NCBI RefSeq assembly: GCF_005222675.1
Contig: NZ_STGE01000072.1
Coordinates: forward strand, 1 to 64,000
Length of the DNA: 64,000 bases
Source of the DNA: Mycolicibacterium sp. CR10
Lineage (GTDB): Bacteria > Actinomycetota > Actinomycetes > Mycobacteriales > Mycobacteriaceae
Direction: 5' to 3'
The position numbers and the translations under genes are program-made. Under the pieces are notes generated by a model. The model saw nothing but the letters and a program-made list of their open reading frames with translations, was not told the DNA's origin and made no database searches. Below are positions 7,293 through 16,035 of the stretch, in pieces. Position 1 is the stretch's first letter. Every line of letters begins with the position of its first letter.

Positions 7293-8621
7293 TCAATCGA
7301 ATGCAGTTGACGATCCGTACCCGTCCCCGATGAGAAACTTAGCCGCCTGCTCAGCGGCTTCTCGGTCATCGTTCTTGAGCACGTGCGCATAGGTCTGCAG
7401 GAAGAACCCCACGTCTGCGTGCCCGATGCGCTCGCTCACGATCTTGGGGCTGACCCCAGCCTTGAGAGCGGCGGTAGCATACGAGTGCCGAAGATCGTGG
7501 AAGGTAATTCTTTCGAGGCCGGCGGCGGCAGCCAAGCGGTCGAAGCGTTGGCGGATAGAATCGGGGTGCGGTGGTCGGCCATCTTGGAACGTGAAGACGT
7601 AGTTCCCGGGGGAATAGTCCGTCCCGAAGAATGCCCGCTCTTCATTCTGAAGTTCCCGCCACTTCTCAAGTGCCGCAGCAGTAGTTCGGTCGATCGCGAT
7701 GGTTTGATCTGCGTTGCGCGTCTTGCCGCCCGCCTTATCCCGCGCATGCCCGCCAATGACAACTCGATTGTCGTGGACCGTGATCTCGCGAGCATCTAGG
7801 TCAACGTCGTGCCACCTAAGGCCACAGATCTGCCCACGACGTATTCCGGTGGTGAGTTCTAGAAGAAAGAGAGCGGCGAAGCGGTCGTGACTGACCGCCC
7901 GTAGAAACTGTTGTATCTGCTCCGGGTTCCATACAGTGCGTCGCGCCCGGGAACGTTTCGGTGGCCTCACGTTCGCTGCTGGATTGTGAGCCTTGTACTT
8001 CCACGCGACGGCATCGACCAACGCTCGGTGGATCATGGCGTGAATGTTTCTAACAGTCTTTGGTGCTAGTCCGGGATTCACCCTTGTCGGGACTATTCCT
8101 GCTTTGTACCGACGGACAGCGGCGCGAGCGGCGTGAATCGTTGTGCCACAGGCGTTGGCGACTTCGCGTGGTGCCGGCGACTCTTCGTCGACCACATGGC
8201 TGAGCCAGTAGCGATACATCTCGTAGTTTCGGTCTTGCTTGATCCGGCCTTCGGCAAGGAGTTTGGCGTACAGCTTCAGCAGTTGTGGCTCATCGAGCTT
8301 CTGGAGCTTTTCTGCCCCGATGTGCGGCACAACGTAGCTCCTCTCGTAGTCCTTCCAGTTCTGCCACGTTGTGGCATCCATTGATGCCTCAACGGCGACA
8401 AACCATTCCGCGAAGAATTGAGCAACCGTGCGGGTAGAGGGTCGGACGACGCGACCCTGATCGGCATCCCGCATGGCATCGCGACACGCCTTCCATGCTT
8501 CCTTCTCAGTCGGAAATCCGCCCTTCGAGATCGTGGGATATTCGCCGGTAGACGAATCTCTCTCAGGCGCTCGGAAACGGTATGTCCATGTCCGCCCGCG
8601 CTGATAGACGGCTCCCTTCAC
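7293..8621 (-). CDS. int: Tyrosine-type site-specific integrase
   Basis: 442 residues, phage/ICE type. Residues 1-60 are an arm-binding-like N-terminal domain (YQRGRTWTYRFR). Residues about 64-210 form the core-binding SAM-like domain, with an extra segment around 150-180 (CGTTIHAARAAVRRY) that reads like an inserted HTH. Residues 230-430 are the catalytic domain with Arg261 (TGIRRGQ), His375/Arg378 (HDLRHSYAT), His401 (GHADV) and nucleophile Tyr411 (QTYAH). All catalytic residues are present. It faces the left attachment site and overlaps the Xis gene by 4 bp (ATGA), so it is translated after it. It probably recombines the initiator-tRNA site. Confidence 0.95.
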   Translation of the reverse strand: MKGAVYQRGRTWTYRFRAPERDSSTGEYPTISKGGFPTEKEAWKACRDAMRDADQGRVVRPSTRTVAQFFAEWFVAVEASMDATTWQNWKDYERSYVVPHIGAEKLQKLDEPQLLKLYAKLLAEGRIKQDRNYEMYRYWLSHVVDEESPAPREVANACGTTIHAARAAVRRYKAGIVPTRVNPGLAPKTVRNIHAMIHRALVDAVAWKYKAHNPAANVRPPKRSRARRTVWNPEQIQQFLRAVSHDRFAALFLLELTTGIRRGQICGLRWHDVDLDAREITVHDNRVVIGGHARDKAGGKTRNADQTIAIDRTTAAALEKWRELQNEERAFFGTDYSPGNYVFTFQDGRPPHPDSIRQRFDRLAAAAGLERITFHDLRHSYATAALKAGVSPKIVSERIGHADVGFFLQTYAHVLKNDDREAAEQAAKFLIGDGYGSSTAFD

Positions 8622-8800
8622 GAGGCGACCAACTCACGCAGCTCGGCAGTGACGATGTAGACGCGTCCTCCCAGCCTGCGCACTGGCAGCTCGCCAGATG
8701 CAGCGAGCCGGTAAGCAGCCGCGCGGCTAATTCCCAGAATTTCGGCAGCGCGGGGTACTGCGAGGAGCAGCGGCAGATCTTTAAATACGTTTGACTCCAT
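8618..8800 (-). CDS. xis: Excisionase-like MerR/AlpA-type HTH protein
   Basis: 60 residues. The segment VPRAAEILGISRAAAYRLAASGELPVRRLGGRVYI is the helix-turn-helix plus wing typical of excisionase-family (helix-turn-helix 17) proteins. Its stop overlaps the integrase start by 4 bp. It is likely the recombination directionality factor controlling excision versus integration. Confidence 0.85.
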   Translation of the reverse strand: MESNVFKDLPLLLAVPRAAEILGISRAAAYRLAASGELPVRRLGGRVYIVTAELRELVAS

Positions 8801-8806
8801 TTAATT

Positions 8807-9097
8807 TCACCTCCCCTCGCGGGTGGTCGAATTGTCGGTAGACACTGACAGTTGTTGGGGGCTGCATCGCGGGCAGAACTCCGCTGCGTCTGTGCCGTCC
8901 GACTGTGTGACTGTGATCGTGCGAGACACGGGGTCTTCGCACTCGCCGCACCACGGGGTCTTTCGCCGTATGGAAAAGGTTGGTGGGGTTGGCAGCTCTG
9001 ATAGACGCGACGCGAGAACGGCAGCGGGATTACGGACTCCCTTCAGGCCGGGATGAAAGGTGGGCCACCAACGTTTGCGATGTCCAGCCCGCCGCAA
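8807..9097 (-). CDS. C-terminal zinc-ribbon part of a split HTH protein
   Basis: The useful part starts at about residue 18 (GVRNPAAVLASRLSELP) and continues to a zinc-ribbon-like WCGEC plus CPRC pair. In actinobacterial phage and ICE HTH proteins this motif follows directly after the segment that ends the neighbouring ORF (TLVAHLSSRPEG). Removing one base near 9044-9047 joins the frames as HLSSRPEG-VRNPAAVLA. The ATG at 9097 is therefore probably not a real start. The gene lies just upstream of xis, where a replication or regulatory protein is usual. Confidence 0.5.
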   Translation of the reverse strand: MRRAGHRKRWWPTFHPGLKGVRNPAAVLASRLSELPTPPTFSIRRKTPWCGECEDPVSRTITVTQSDGTDAAEFCPRCSPQQLSVSTDNSTTREGR

Positions 9098-9620
9098 AAG
9101 CCTCCTCGATTGCTGGTGACAGTCTTTTCGCTTCTCTACTGCTAATTCGCCATGGCGCGGGAAGAGACTCCAGCACGAAGGCCGATGATGGTTCGGATGG
9201 TGGTTCTCTTGAGGGGTTCAAGGGGTCCGCGAATTGGACCTCCGGCGGTCCGGGAGGTGAACCGTCCCGGTCTGGAGATTGGACGGTCCCGGTCGCGTTG
9301 GCGGACTGGGGGAGTCCGACATCAAGACTGGGGCGCGAGTGCGTCGCATCGGGAACTTTAAGAAGGTAATGACTTGGGCGTCTGGCTCCGGATTTGTGGT
9401 ACTGAGCAACTCGCACAACGAGCCCGGCCTCTTCCAGCTTGCTGAGCGCCTTGAGGACCGTGCTTCGCGCAGCACATGATTCCGACACGAGCGTACCTAG
9501 GGACGGGTAGCAGGAGAGGCTCTGGTCTGCGCGGTTCGATAGCAGCATGAGGATAAGACGCTCGATAGGAGTCTCGACCTTGATACTTATTGACCAGTTG
9601 AGTGCTTTCCAACTCATCAA
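9030..9620 (-). CDS. N-terminal HTH part of a split replication/regulatory protein
   Basis: Starts at ATG 9620. Residues 18-75 (PIERLILMLLSNRAD, then CYPSLGTLVSESCAARSTVLKALSKLEEAGLV) are a winged helix like those of phage replisome-organizer and plasmid replication-initiation proteins. A polar linker follows, then a short helical segment ending at a premature TAA. The zinc-ribbon continuation is in another frame (8807-9097). A full protein would be about 270 residues. It may be a genuine mutation inactivating the protein or a single-base sequence error. Confidence 0.6.
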   Translation of the reverse strand: MMSWKALNWSISIKVETPIERLILMLLSNRADQSLSCYPSLGTLVSESCAARSTVLKALSKLEEAGLVVRVAQYHKSGARRPSHYLLKVPDATHSRPSLDVGLPQSANATGTVQSPDRDGSPPGPPEVQFADPLNPSREPPSEPSSAFVLESLPAPWRISSREAKRLSPAIEEAFAAGWTSQTLVAHLSSRPEGSP

Positions 9621-9997
9621 TCGTCCGTACTTGCCAACATCATTGCGTCGATCATTCGGTTTCCAAACTCTCTCGAACGGTTAAAGGCGAACGCCTGGAC
9701 GGACGTCGTGCACGCTCGCTCCGGCTGTCACGAGCTGTAGCAATCTCGGTTCACCGGAACGTAGTTGAACGGATGAAACGGCGTCCACTACGTTGGGCAA
9801 CTTAGTCAGATTTCAATACCTGTCGTCATCCCGCTCGGACAGAAGGCGAATCTGGAACGGTGCGGGGCGCTCCGCCACGACCGGCCATGTCGTCTGCGCA
9901 AGGGGGCATCAGAAACCTTCACGCAAGGACCGCAGATATTCGTCCTCTGTGGTCTGTCCGTGCGAGCCTGGCAAGCCGAAAATAATTCTGCAGCAGT

Positions 9998-10052
9998 ATG
10001 GTTGATCACTAGTTGAGTGCTAGTTGACCCTTAGTTGGCGACTTGTTGTGCA
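9998..10052 (+). repeat. Five GTTG-containing units in 11-bp phase
   Basis: Five consecutive 11-mers share a TAGTTG-like core: ATGGTTGATCA, CTAGTTGAGTG, CTAGTTGACCC, TTAGTTGGCGA, CTTGTTGTGCA. Helical phasing suggests cooperative binding of a small DNA-binding protein, as in partition centromeres, operators or iterons. The ribbon-helix-helix protein at 11083 and the HTH protein at 9030-9620 are local candidates. This is the only structure I see in the 691-base gap 9621-10311. Confidence 0.45.
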
Positions 10053-10311
10053 CTGGTGAAGCATTCGTTAGTCCATGAACGTATGCGTCTCTGACAGTCG
10101 GCCGGGGGCGACCAGTGATGTTGTTAGGTAATACCTTTGGATTGGTGGTCAATCACCGCGCTGTACCGGTAGCCTGGGCGTGTGTACCGCACCACGTCGG
10201 CTGCAGGCTTTTGGCGATGGCCAGCAATCCCCTTCGAACACGCGCGCCTCGTCGTTGTGGCGACGGTGACAACGGGTCCGAGAGGCTTCTCCGAAGTCGC
10301 GGAGGCATGTT

Positions 10312-11043
10312 GTGAGCGATGAACTGAGTCAGGCGAATAACCGCGGATTCGAGCTCGGCAGGAGACATGCCGCACTCGCGGATGTCATTGGGCAAGCAGC
10401 ACTCTGGGCAAGCTCCTTCGGGGTTTCAACCGCCGAGGTCCTACCTGATGGGTCGGTGTTCATGACATACCCGCTCTCGCAGCATGCTGACTACCTAGTA
10501 GAGCTTTGGAGGCTTCTTGGGGGCGCGTGCGTCAACCTGGCCTCCTCTCTCGAAGGCCGCATGAGCGCCCAGGATGTTTCAGTAACGCCACTCAGTCACG
10601 GGGCTGCGATCCAGTCACCGACATACGTGATCGGCGCAGACTTCGTACACGTCCTTCAATCAAGAAGCGCGCATCGCTCGACTTTGCAGGATCTTTGGCG
10701 AAATGAAGTGACAAACGCAGCAATGTATCTCAGTGTTTGCGGTATTCGCACTGACGGGCTGGAGCGGTATGCCGCGATCTCGCAAGCGCTCTTCGACGAC
10801 GCTTCGACAGTGGTTCGTGAAGCCTACGCACACTCGGTGGCGGTCACCTATGGGCGGATTTGGGCTCGTGCTTCCCAGGCCAATGAGGGACGGGTACTCA
10901 TGGCATGGATGAAGGCACTGGCTGACGGAGGGTTCAGCTTCGAGGAGTGCGTCTTGGAACTGCGCGACCTAAAAGTTGCATCGCCGGAGGCGGTGTCCTG
11001 TTGCCTCAATAGCAAGAGTGCTTGGCTGCACGAAGAAGAATGA
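10312..11043 (+). CDS. Hypothetical protein, 243 aa
   Basis: The GTG start is well supported by GGAGG 7 bases upstream. It is a soluble, mostly helical protein with no domain I recognise and a Cys/Ser-rich acidic C-terminus (SCCLNSKSAWLHEEE). It lies downstream of the 11-bp-phased repeats and upstream of the ribbon-helix-helix gene on the same strand, so the two may form a maintenance or regulatory unit. Confidence 0.55.
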   Translation: MSDELSQANNRGFELGRRHAALADVIGQAALWASSFGVSTAEVLPDGSVFMTYPLSQHADYLVELWRLLGGACVNLASSLEGRMSAQDVSVTPLSHGAAIQSPTYVIGADFVHVLQSRSAHRSTLQDLWRNEVTNAAMYLSVCGIRTDGLERYAAISQALFDDASTVVREAYAHSVAVTYGRIWARASQANEGRVLMAWMKALADGGFSFEECVLELRDLKVASPEAVSCCLNSKSAWLHEEE

Positions 11044-11082
11044 GCGTCCTGATTCTGGCGGACATTCCTAGTACGGAGTTCG

Positions 11083-11379
11083 ATGTCCGAGTTGAGTTGT
11101 TTGATTTCAGATATCAAGGATGGTGTTGTGTGCGCTGCAGGTAAGGACATCGGAGTTGGTCGGAGCGTCCCTGGTCGAAAGTATGTCGATATTTTGCTCT
11201 CGGTGCCTGAAGAATTGAAAGAGCGCATGGTCAACACCATCGCGTGGACGCGGCCCCATACCGGCATCAGTACTCAACAACAGTTCATCCGCAAGGCAAT
11301 GGCTGATCTATGTGACCAGCTCGAACGTGATTACAACGGCAGCAGAATATTTGAACCACCCGTAGTTCTCGACGAGTGA
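11083..11379 (+). CDS. Ribbon-helix-helix (ParB/ParG-like) DNA-binding protein
   Basis: 98 residues. The segment YVDILLSVPEELKERMVN followed by STQQQFIRKAMADLCDQLERDYN has the strand-helix-helix pattern of small ribbon-helix-helix centromere-binding or CopG-like proteins from actinobacterial plasmids. No ParA ATPase is nearby. It could bind the 11-bp-phased repeats at 9998-10052 and serve partition or copy control of a circular form. That pairing is inference. Confidence 0.55.
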   Translation: MSELSCLISDIKDGVVCAAGKDIGVGRSVPGRKYVDILLSVPEELKERMVNTIAWTRPHTGISTQQQFIRKAMADLCDQLERDYNGSRIFEPPVVLDE

Positions 11380-11593
11380 AGGTATTCCTCGCAGAATCGG
11401 CGGCCTGGCTTCCTCGAAGGTGCGCGGAGAGTTCGCCGCAGTCGACGACCGCGGCGGGGCAGTCCGTCGTTTGTCCCCCGCGGGTCATAGATAGTGGGAA
11501 TCTCATCCGTTAGTGTCTGACCGCGGTATGCCGTAGCGAGCGCGGATCTCGACCTCGCTGAACGTGCTGCCGGCTTCTGATTCCTGCAGCGCC

Positions 11594-11812
11594 TCACAGG
11601 TCTGCCTCATCGATAGGCCAGTCATCGTCGTCGAGTGCAGCGCTTATGTCCTCGTCGGCCGGTTCAGGCCCTTCCCACACCGCGGCTTCGGTAGGGGGTA
11701 GCGGCTCGTCGAAGTCATCTGGGACAGTAAGGTTGGGCAGTTGACCGAAGCGGCGCGGGGGAGTGAGGGGCAAGGGAAGCTCTGATCCGGCGTCACCGTC
11801 CTCGCTTGTCAT
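11594..11812 (-). CDS. Small acidic hypothetical protein
   Basis: 72 residues from ATG 11812, chosen because GGAGAG lies just upstream. A longer ORF from 11974 adds an Arg-rich, unlikely N-terminus. It is Pro/Asp/Glu-rich with a strongly acidic C-terminus (DISAALDDDDWPIDEADL), like DNA-mimic or partner-binding tails. Function unknown. Confidence 0.45.
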   Translation of the reverse strand: MTSEDGDAGSELPLPLTPPRRFGQLPNLTVPDDFDEPLPPTEAAVWEGPEPADEDISAALDDDDWPIDEADL

Positions 11813-12092
11813 CTCTCCAGGATAGGGAAGTTGGGACTTCCGGCGCGGGAATAAGGACGGGCGCATCGTGGCGGGCGACACGCACAGGCGCTCGCTTCTG
11901 GCTTTCGCCTCGCGGTCGTCGAACCTCGATTCGCTGCGCCAGGCATGCCCAAAATTCGACCGGTTCAGGCACACCCTCTACCAGGGCTGATATGCCGAGT
12001 GTTATCTATAGGCAACAGAATTGCGGATAGTCGCTCTTTCGAAAGTGCCCGCGGAGGTGGCCGGTGTCACTCGCTCGCGATACCGTCGTGTC

Positions 12093-12623
12093 ATGACGAT
12101 GAGGGGCCGGTGGCGTCGCCGCACCGGGATCACCGCTTCGACGGCGGCGTTCGTGATCGCATTAGCTGCTGTGGTGACCGGCAGCCTGACCCTCGCCGAT
12201 CCGATCGAACCGGCACGGCACACAGTGAACGTCGTTTCGCCGGCACCACTGACGTACAGCATCAGCGACACCCAGGGCGCCAAGGCGGCCGCGTGTACGG
12301 CGTGGGATCACGCCGCCCGATCCATCACTTCCGCTGGAAAACAGCGTGCGTTCATTGCCGCAACAACCGGCAGGTCCAGCGTCGAAACCAACGAGGCGCG
12401 AACCGTCGAAAAGCGCACAATGACTTCGCAGGTCGCGTTCCTGCGGACGCAGATAGGCCCGGCGACGCCCGCAGAAGTTGGGACGCCGATCAATGACTGG
12501 ATCGGGACTCAGATCGACAGCATGCATGGGGTCAACATGCGCAACTGGAACGCTGCGAATCACGCCATCACGCAGGGCAATGATTTGGTCGACGTCATTG
12601 ATGCAAAGTGCGGGTTCAGCTGA
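12093..12623 (+). CDS. Secreted/membrane-anchored hypothetical protein of the ESX-like cluster
   Basis: About 176 residues. The ATG at 12093 is chosen so that a basic stretch (RGRWRRR) is followed by one hydrophobic segment (residues about 14-35), giving a signal anchor. The remainder is a soluble helical domain ending in DVIDAKCGF, with a second Cys in AACTAWDHA that could form a disulfide. The stop overlaps the start of the DUF5632/5631 gene (TGATG), and a third gene follows with another overlap, so three genes form one operon. The position recalls small membrane proteins beside DUF5632/5631 genes at the Rv3899c locus of M. tuberculosis. Confidence 0.6.
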   Translation: MTMRGRWRRRTGITASTAAFVIALAAVVTGSLTLADPIEPARHTVNVVSPAPLTYSISDTQGAKAAACTAWDHAARSITSAGKQRAFIAATTGRSSVETNEARTVEKRTMTSQVAFLRTQIGPATPAEVGTPINDWIGTQIDSMHGVNMRNWNAANHAITQGNDLVDVIDAKCGFS

Positions 12624-15040
12624 TGCCCGCTGTCGGACGATCTGCGGGATCGTATGGGCGGCTGATCGTTACGCCGGATATGGAGCCGCCAGACGCTGGG
12701 CATTGGGATGTCCAGGAGCAGACGTACCGAGCTGGTGCAACGTCGTGGGACGGGATCCACCAGCAGATCGTGACTGACAGCGCAAGATTTCGCGATGCGG
12801 CCGATTCGCAGGGATTTGACGAGGTTCACCGGGTCAACGCGGTGTTGGCCGAGGAAGCCAAGACGGTTGCCGAATGGCATGCCAAAGTGGCTGACAAGTG
12901 CGCGGATATGGCCACGGTGCTGCGCGAGACACGGTCAGGTCAGGAGCAGCTTGTCCGTGAGGCGGATGCCAAGATCGCCAGCGCGAAGCTTCCAGGCGAA
13001 GCCGAAGCCCTGGTAACGCAGTATCACGGCATAGCGCGCTACCGGACCGAGGCGGGAGTAACCGCCGCCATGGCATCCCATACCTCGTTCAAGAAGAGCG
13101 CTGAAAACACAAGGGCTTTAGATCTTTTGAAACAGTGGGGTGACGCACCCGCGGCCCCGCCAGTACAACCTCTCGATAGTCCGTCACCCGGCATCCCGCA
13201 GGGGGACGACAACCCCAAAACAGCACCTCCCCAGGAGGACGACAGCTCAAGATCGACACCACTTCAAGAAGGCAGTGATCAGTCACCGCCAGCGATGTCG
13301 CCAACGGATTCAGCGGGAACGTCCACGACGCAACCCGGGATTAAAACGGCAACCGGTGACGAGGAGATCAAGGTCGCAACAGGACCGGTGCAGCCGACGC
13401 CGGGTGTGGCTTCTCCGGGGACAGGAGCCTCAACTTCGGGCGGTGGCAGTGTGCCGTCGATGGGCGGCGGCGGAATGGGTTCTGGTGGTGCGCCGAAGCT
13501 GTCGGGCGGTCTGGGGGGTGGCGGAATGCCCGGGATGGGCTCTAATCCTCTGGGTAGCGGTGTGGGCCAAACACCTGTTGCTGGAGGCGGATTGCCGAGT
13601 GCAAGTGGGGTGCCGGGCGCTGGCTCAGGTGCGGGGTCACCCGCTGCCGCCTTTACCCAAGGGATGTCGACCGGCGGGGCTATCGGTGGGGGAATGACTG
13701 CTGCGCCCCCGCCAGCTCCAGCGAGTCCGTCACCGGCCCTGTCGGTTGGCGCGCAGGCGACGCCGGTCTCGGCGACTGCGGGCGGTGGGGTTCCACCGGC
13801 CGCCGCTCATTCAGGCATGGCGCCCCCCACCGCAGCTCCTACCGGGGCGGGAATGGGTATCGGCGCCGGTGGCGCTGGCGCGCCGATGATGCTTCCGCCC
13901 GGCTCGATGGGACCCCCTGCCGGGGCTGTTCCGCCTCCTGCGGCGACGGTGCCGGCAGGCGCTCTCGGCGCTGGTAGCAATTTCTCGGCAGCGCCGCCGG
14001 CAGCGGCCACCGGTGCTGGGCCGACCCTGATTCCGGCGAGCGTGGTGGCCGCGGGCCAGACGGCGGCCGCGCGGGAGCGGCGCGAGTCAGCGGATGCGGC
14101 GGCGGCGAAGGAGTTGGTCTGGAAGTTGCAGCATGCCTCCTACATGGCGGGCAATTACCTGACGGGGTGGGCGGTCGGGGTTTTCCGCTCCCCGAGCGGG
14201 ACCGAAACCGTCATCACGTCCAACGACGGAGCCAGCTATATCCCCGCGGGCGTTTTCGTTCCGCGCTCGGTGCGGGTAATGGCGACAGATCCGTTGGTAA
14301 ACGATAGTTTTCGGCAATTGTGGTTCGGTTGGTCCGATCCTGCACGCGTGCTCGTGGAGTATGCCCAGAAGCGTGCCGAGTGGGGTTGGCGCCTGGTCGC
14401 GGCCGCGAGCACACTCCCGACGCCCGCGCTCCGGGACGCGGGGGTGGAACATCCGCCGGCGTGCACGCGAGAAACCAATCCGTTGCTGCAGCCTGGCATC
14501 CAGGTGCCTGCTCCGGTACTCGACGATATGCACGTGCATCGGCTGGCGGTGCTGTGGCCCGAGGTTTATCCGCGTCTTCTGCGGGTCATGGACGCTGACC
14601 CGATTTGTCAGGACAGGATCGTCTCGGGAGTGAGCGCCGCACTGATGGCCGCGGCGACTACCCAGGCCCAAGTCGTCGAGATCCCTGATGCTTTGCGCCA
14701 CATCTGGGTTGCACGCGGCGGAGACCGTGAGCCCAGCACGCAGCAGTGGGCCAAATACAACGAGGAAGCCCAAACCTTCAACGGCACCACCGCGATGTCC
14801 AGACCCGCGTTCCTGACCGGCGGGGCAGGCCATCCCCGCGACAGCAGCGAAGCGCTGGCCAACTACCGGGCGCACTGGCTGGTGGCACGTACCGCCGAAC
14901 ACATTGGCGGCTGGGCTAACCGCCCGCTACCGCTACCTGACATGTGTTACGCCGCGGCCGCCACCGGCGACCCTGACCTGCACGACATGATCGTCAAGGC
15001 TCTGGTGAGCGTCGAAGACGACCTGGCGGTTGGCTCATGA
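12623..15040 (+). CDS. ESX-associated protein: WXG/PPE-like N-terminus, Pro/Gly-rich linker, DUF5632/DUF5631-like C-terminus
   Basis: 805 residues from ATG 12623, overlapping the upstream stop; an earlier GTG (12608) is less likely. Residues about 20-175 are a helical, WXG100/PPE-like domain (GATSWDGIHQQIVTDS). Residues 180-490 are a low-complexity Gly/Pro/Ala/Ser linker. Residues about 500-800 resemble the DUF5632 plus DUF5631 pair (LTGWAVGVFRSPSG, ITSNDGASYIPAGVFVPRSVR, LWFGWSDPARVLVEYAQ) of mycobacterial ESX-linked proteins such as Rv3899c. Such proteins occur with ESX substrates and in mycobacterial conjugative plasmids. No ESX machinery is encoded here, so it may use a host system or be a relic. 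Confidence 0.7.
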   Translation: MPAVGRSAGSYGRLIVTPDMEPPDAGHWDVQEQTYRAGATSWDGIHQQIVTDSARFRDAADSQGFDEVHRVNAVLAEEAKTVAEWHAKVADKCADMATVLRETRSGQEQLVREADAKIASAKLPGEAEALVTQYHGIARYRTEAGVTAAMASHTSFKKSAENTRALDLLKQWGDAPAAPPVQPLDSPSPGIPQGDDNPKTAPPQEDDSSRSTPLQEGSDQSPPAMSPTDSAGTSTTQPGIKTATGDEEIKVATGPVQPTPGVASPGTGASTSGGGSVPSMGGGGMGSGGAPKLSGGLGGGGMPGMGSNPLGSGVGQTPVAGGGLPSASGVPGAGSGAGSPAAAFTQGMSTGGAIGGGMTAAPPPAPASPSPALSVGAQATPVSATAGGGVPPAAAHSGMAPPTAAPTGAGMGIGAGGAGAPMMLPPGSMGPPAGAVPPPAATVPAGALGAGSNFSAAPPAAATGAGPTLIPASVVAAGQTAAARERRESADAAAAKELVWKLQHASYMAGNYLTGWAVGVFRSPSGTETVITSNDGASYIPAGVFVPRSVRVMATDPLVNDSFRQLWFGWSDPARVLVEYAQKRAEWGWRLVAAASTLPTPALRDAGVEHPPACTRETNPLLQPGIQVPAPVLDDMHVHRLAVLWPEVYPRLLRVMDADPICQDRIVSGVSAALMAAATTQAQVVEIPDALRHIWVARGGDREPSTQQWAKYNEEAQTFNGTTAMSRPAFLTGGAGHPRDSSEALANYRAHWLVARTAEHIGGWANRPLPLPDMCYAAAATGDPDLHDMIVKALVSVEDDLAVGS

Positions 15041-15684
15041 GTTCATACATATGGGAGCTTCAACAACAGGGCGCACGCCACCAGTACGGGTGGGCTCGCT
15101 ACGTGCTGCTCAAGCCGATCCTCATGGACACGCGAATTGGGACCCTGAATCCAAACTGGCGACACGTCCTGTCGCCAGCAATAGTTGGCAATACCTCAGA
15201 CGAGGCCCTTGGGCGCAGCAATAGCCTTGCAGTGCATGATATTGCGACGATGGACGTACAGCCCTGGGAGCCGCAAACCGGATCAGGCTGGAGGGTGGCG
15301 CTGGACGCCTGGTACGCGGCGGTTGTCGAGGTGAACGAGACCCGCGAGCGGACAGAACAGTTGATGCCAGGGGCTGACGCCGATGAGCCCGAGGTGGTAA
15401 AGGAGTTCACCGAGGCCGCCGCGCAGAACCCCGTACTTCGAAACTTCGCTGAGCGGGCGGCTGAAGGCCGCCGTCGATGGCGTGATTGGGAGGGTGCCTG
15501 GTACCACGCCGGGTTGGCCGCTGGTGGGCTCGATGTCGATTGGCGTGGCTGGTACCGCGGCCGAATCACGACCTGGACGAACGGACTCTCATCCCTCGAA
15601 GGGCCCTCGGCCATAGCCGAATTGACCGCGCTGGAGCACGGCGATAAAGACCACATGCAGTCACTGCCCGCCTACTGGACCTAG
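15037..15684 (+). CDS. Hypothetical partner of the ESX-like protein
   Basis: 215 residues, overlapping the preceding gene by ATGA, so translationally coupled. It is Trp-rich (YIWELQQQGARHQYGWARY, WRDWEGAWYHAGLAAGG, WRGWYRGR), soluble and helical, with no membrane segment. The family is not recognised. The coupling suggests it acts with the 805-residue protein, perhaps as a chaperone or co-substrate. Confidence 0.55.
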   Translation: MSSYIWELQQQGARHQYGWARYVLLKPILMDTRIGTLNPNWRHVLSPAIVGNTSDEALGRSNSLAVHDIATMDVQPWEPQTGSGWRVALDAWYAAVVEVNETRERTEQLMPGADADEPEVVKEFTEAAAQNPVLRNFAERAAEGRRRWRDWEGAWYHAGLAAGGLDVDWRGWYRGRITTWTNGLSSLEGPSAIAELTALEHGDKDHMQSLPAYWT

Positions 15685-16035
15685 CGGCCGCTTGGTTCTC
15701 CGCGCCGAAACGCGCCGGGACAGAGGATCTCCGGCGTATTGCGCCTGGCACTTGACTCGTTAGGTGACAGTAGTGCGGGGATGGCGCGCGGCAGTGGCGG
15801 ACACGGAGGCGAGGTTTCGGCCGCTGCCGACCGCCGCTGGCGCCAGCAGGCGCCGGGTTTTTCCCGTCCGGCTGGGGTGCTGACCGCCAGAAACGTTGTG
15901 CCTTCCAACTTCTCGACTATTCGTCTTGGTTGACCACCAGCCCGCAACGGGGCTATAAAGCTCGGGGCGTGTGCTCATAGGCTTACGTCGCGGGGAACGC
16001 GCGCCGGAGTCCACCACAGAGCGCATTGGCGGCTG
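15685..16035. other. Gene-free spacer between convergent genes
   Basis: 351 bases between the ESX-like operon and the relaxase gene end. I see no convincing ORF, and no clear hairpin with a T run. Confidence 0.4.

Noticed and set aside
12608..12622. GTG 12608 as start of the ESX-like protein
   Set aside because: ATG 12623 overlaps the upstream stop as TGATG, a standard coupled arrangement also used by the next gene pair.
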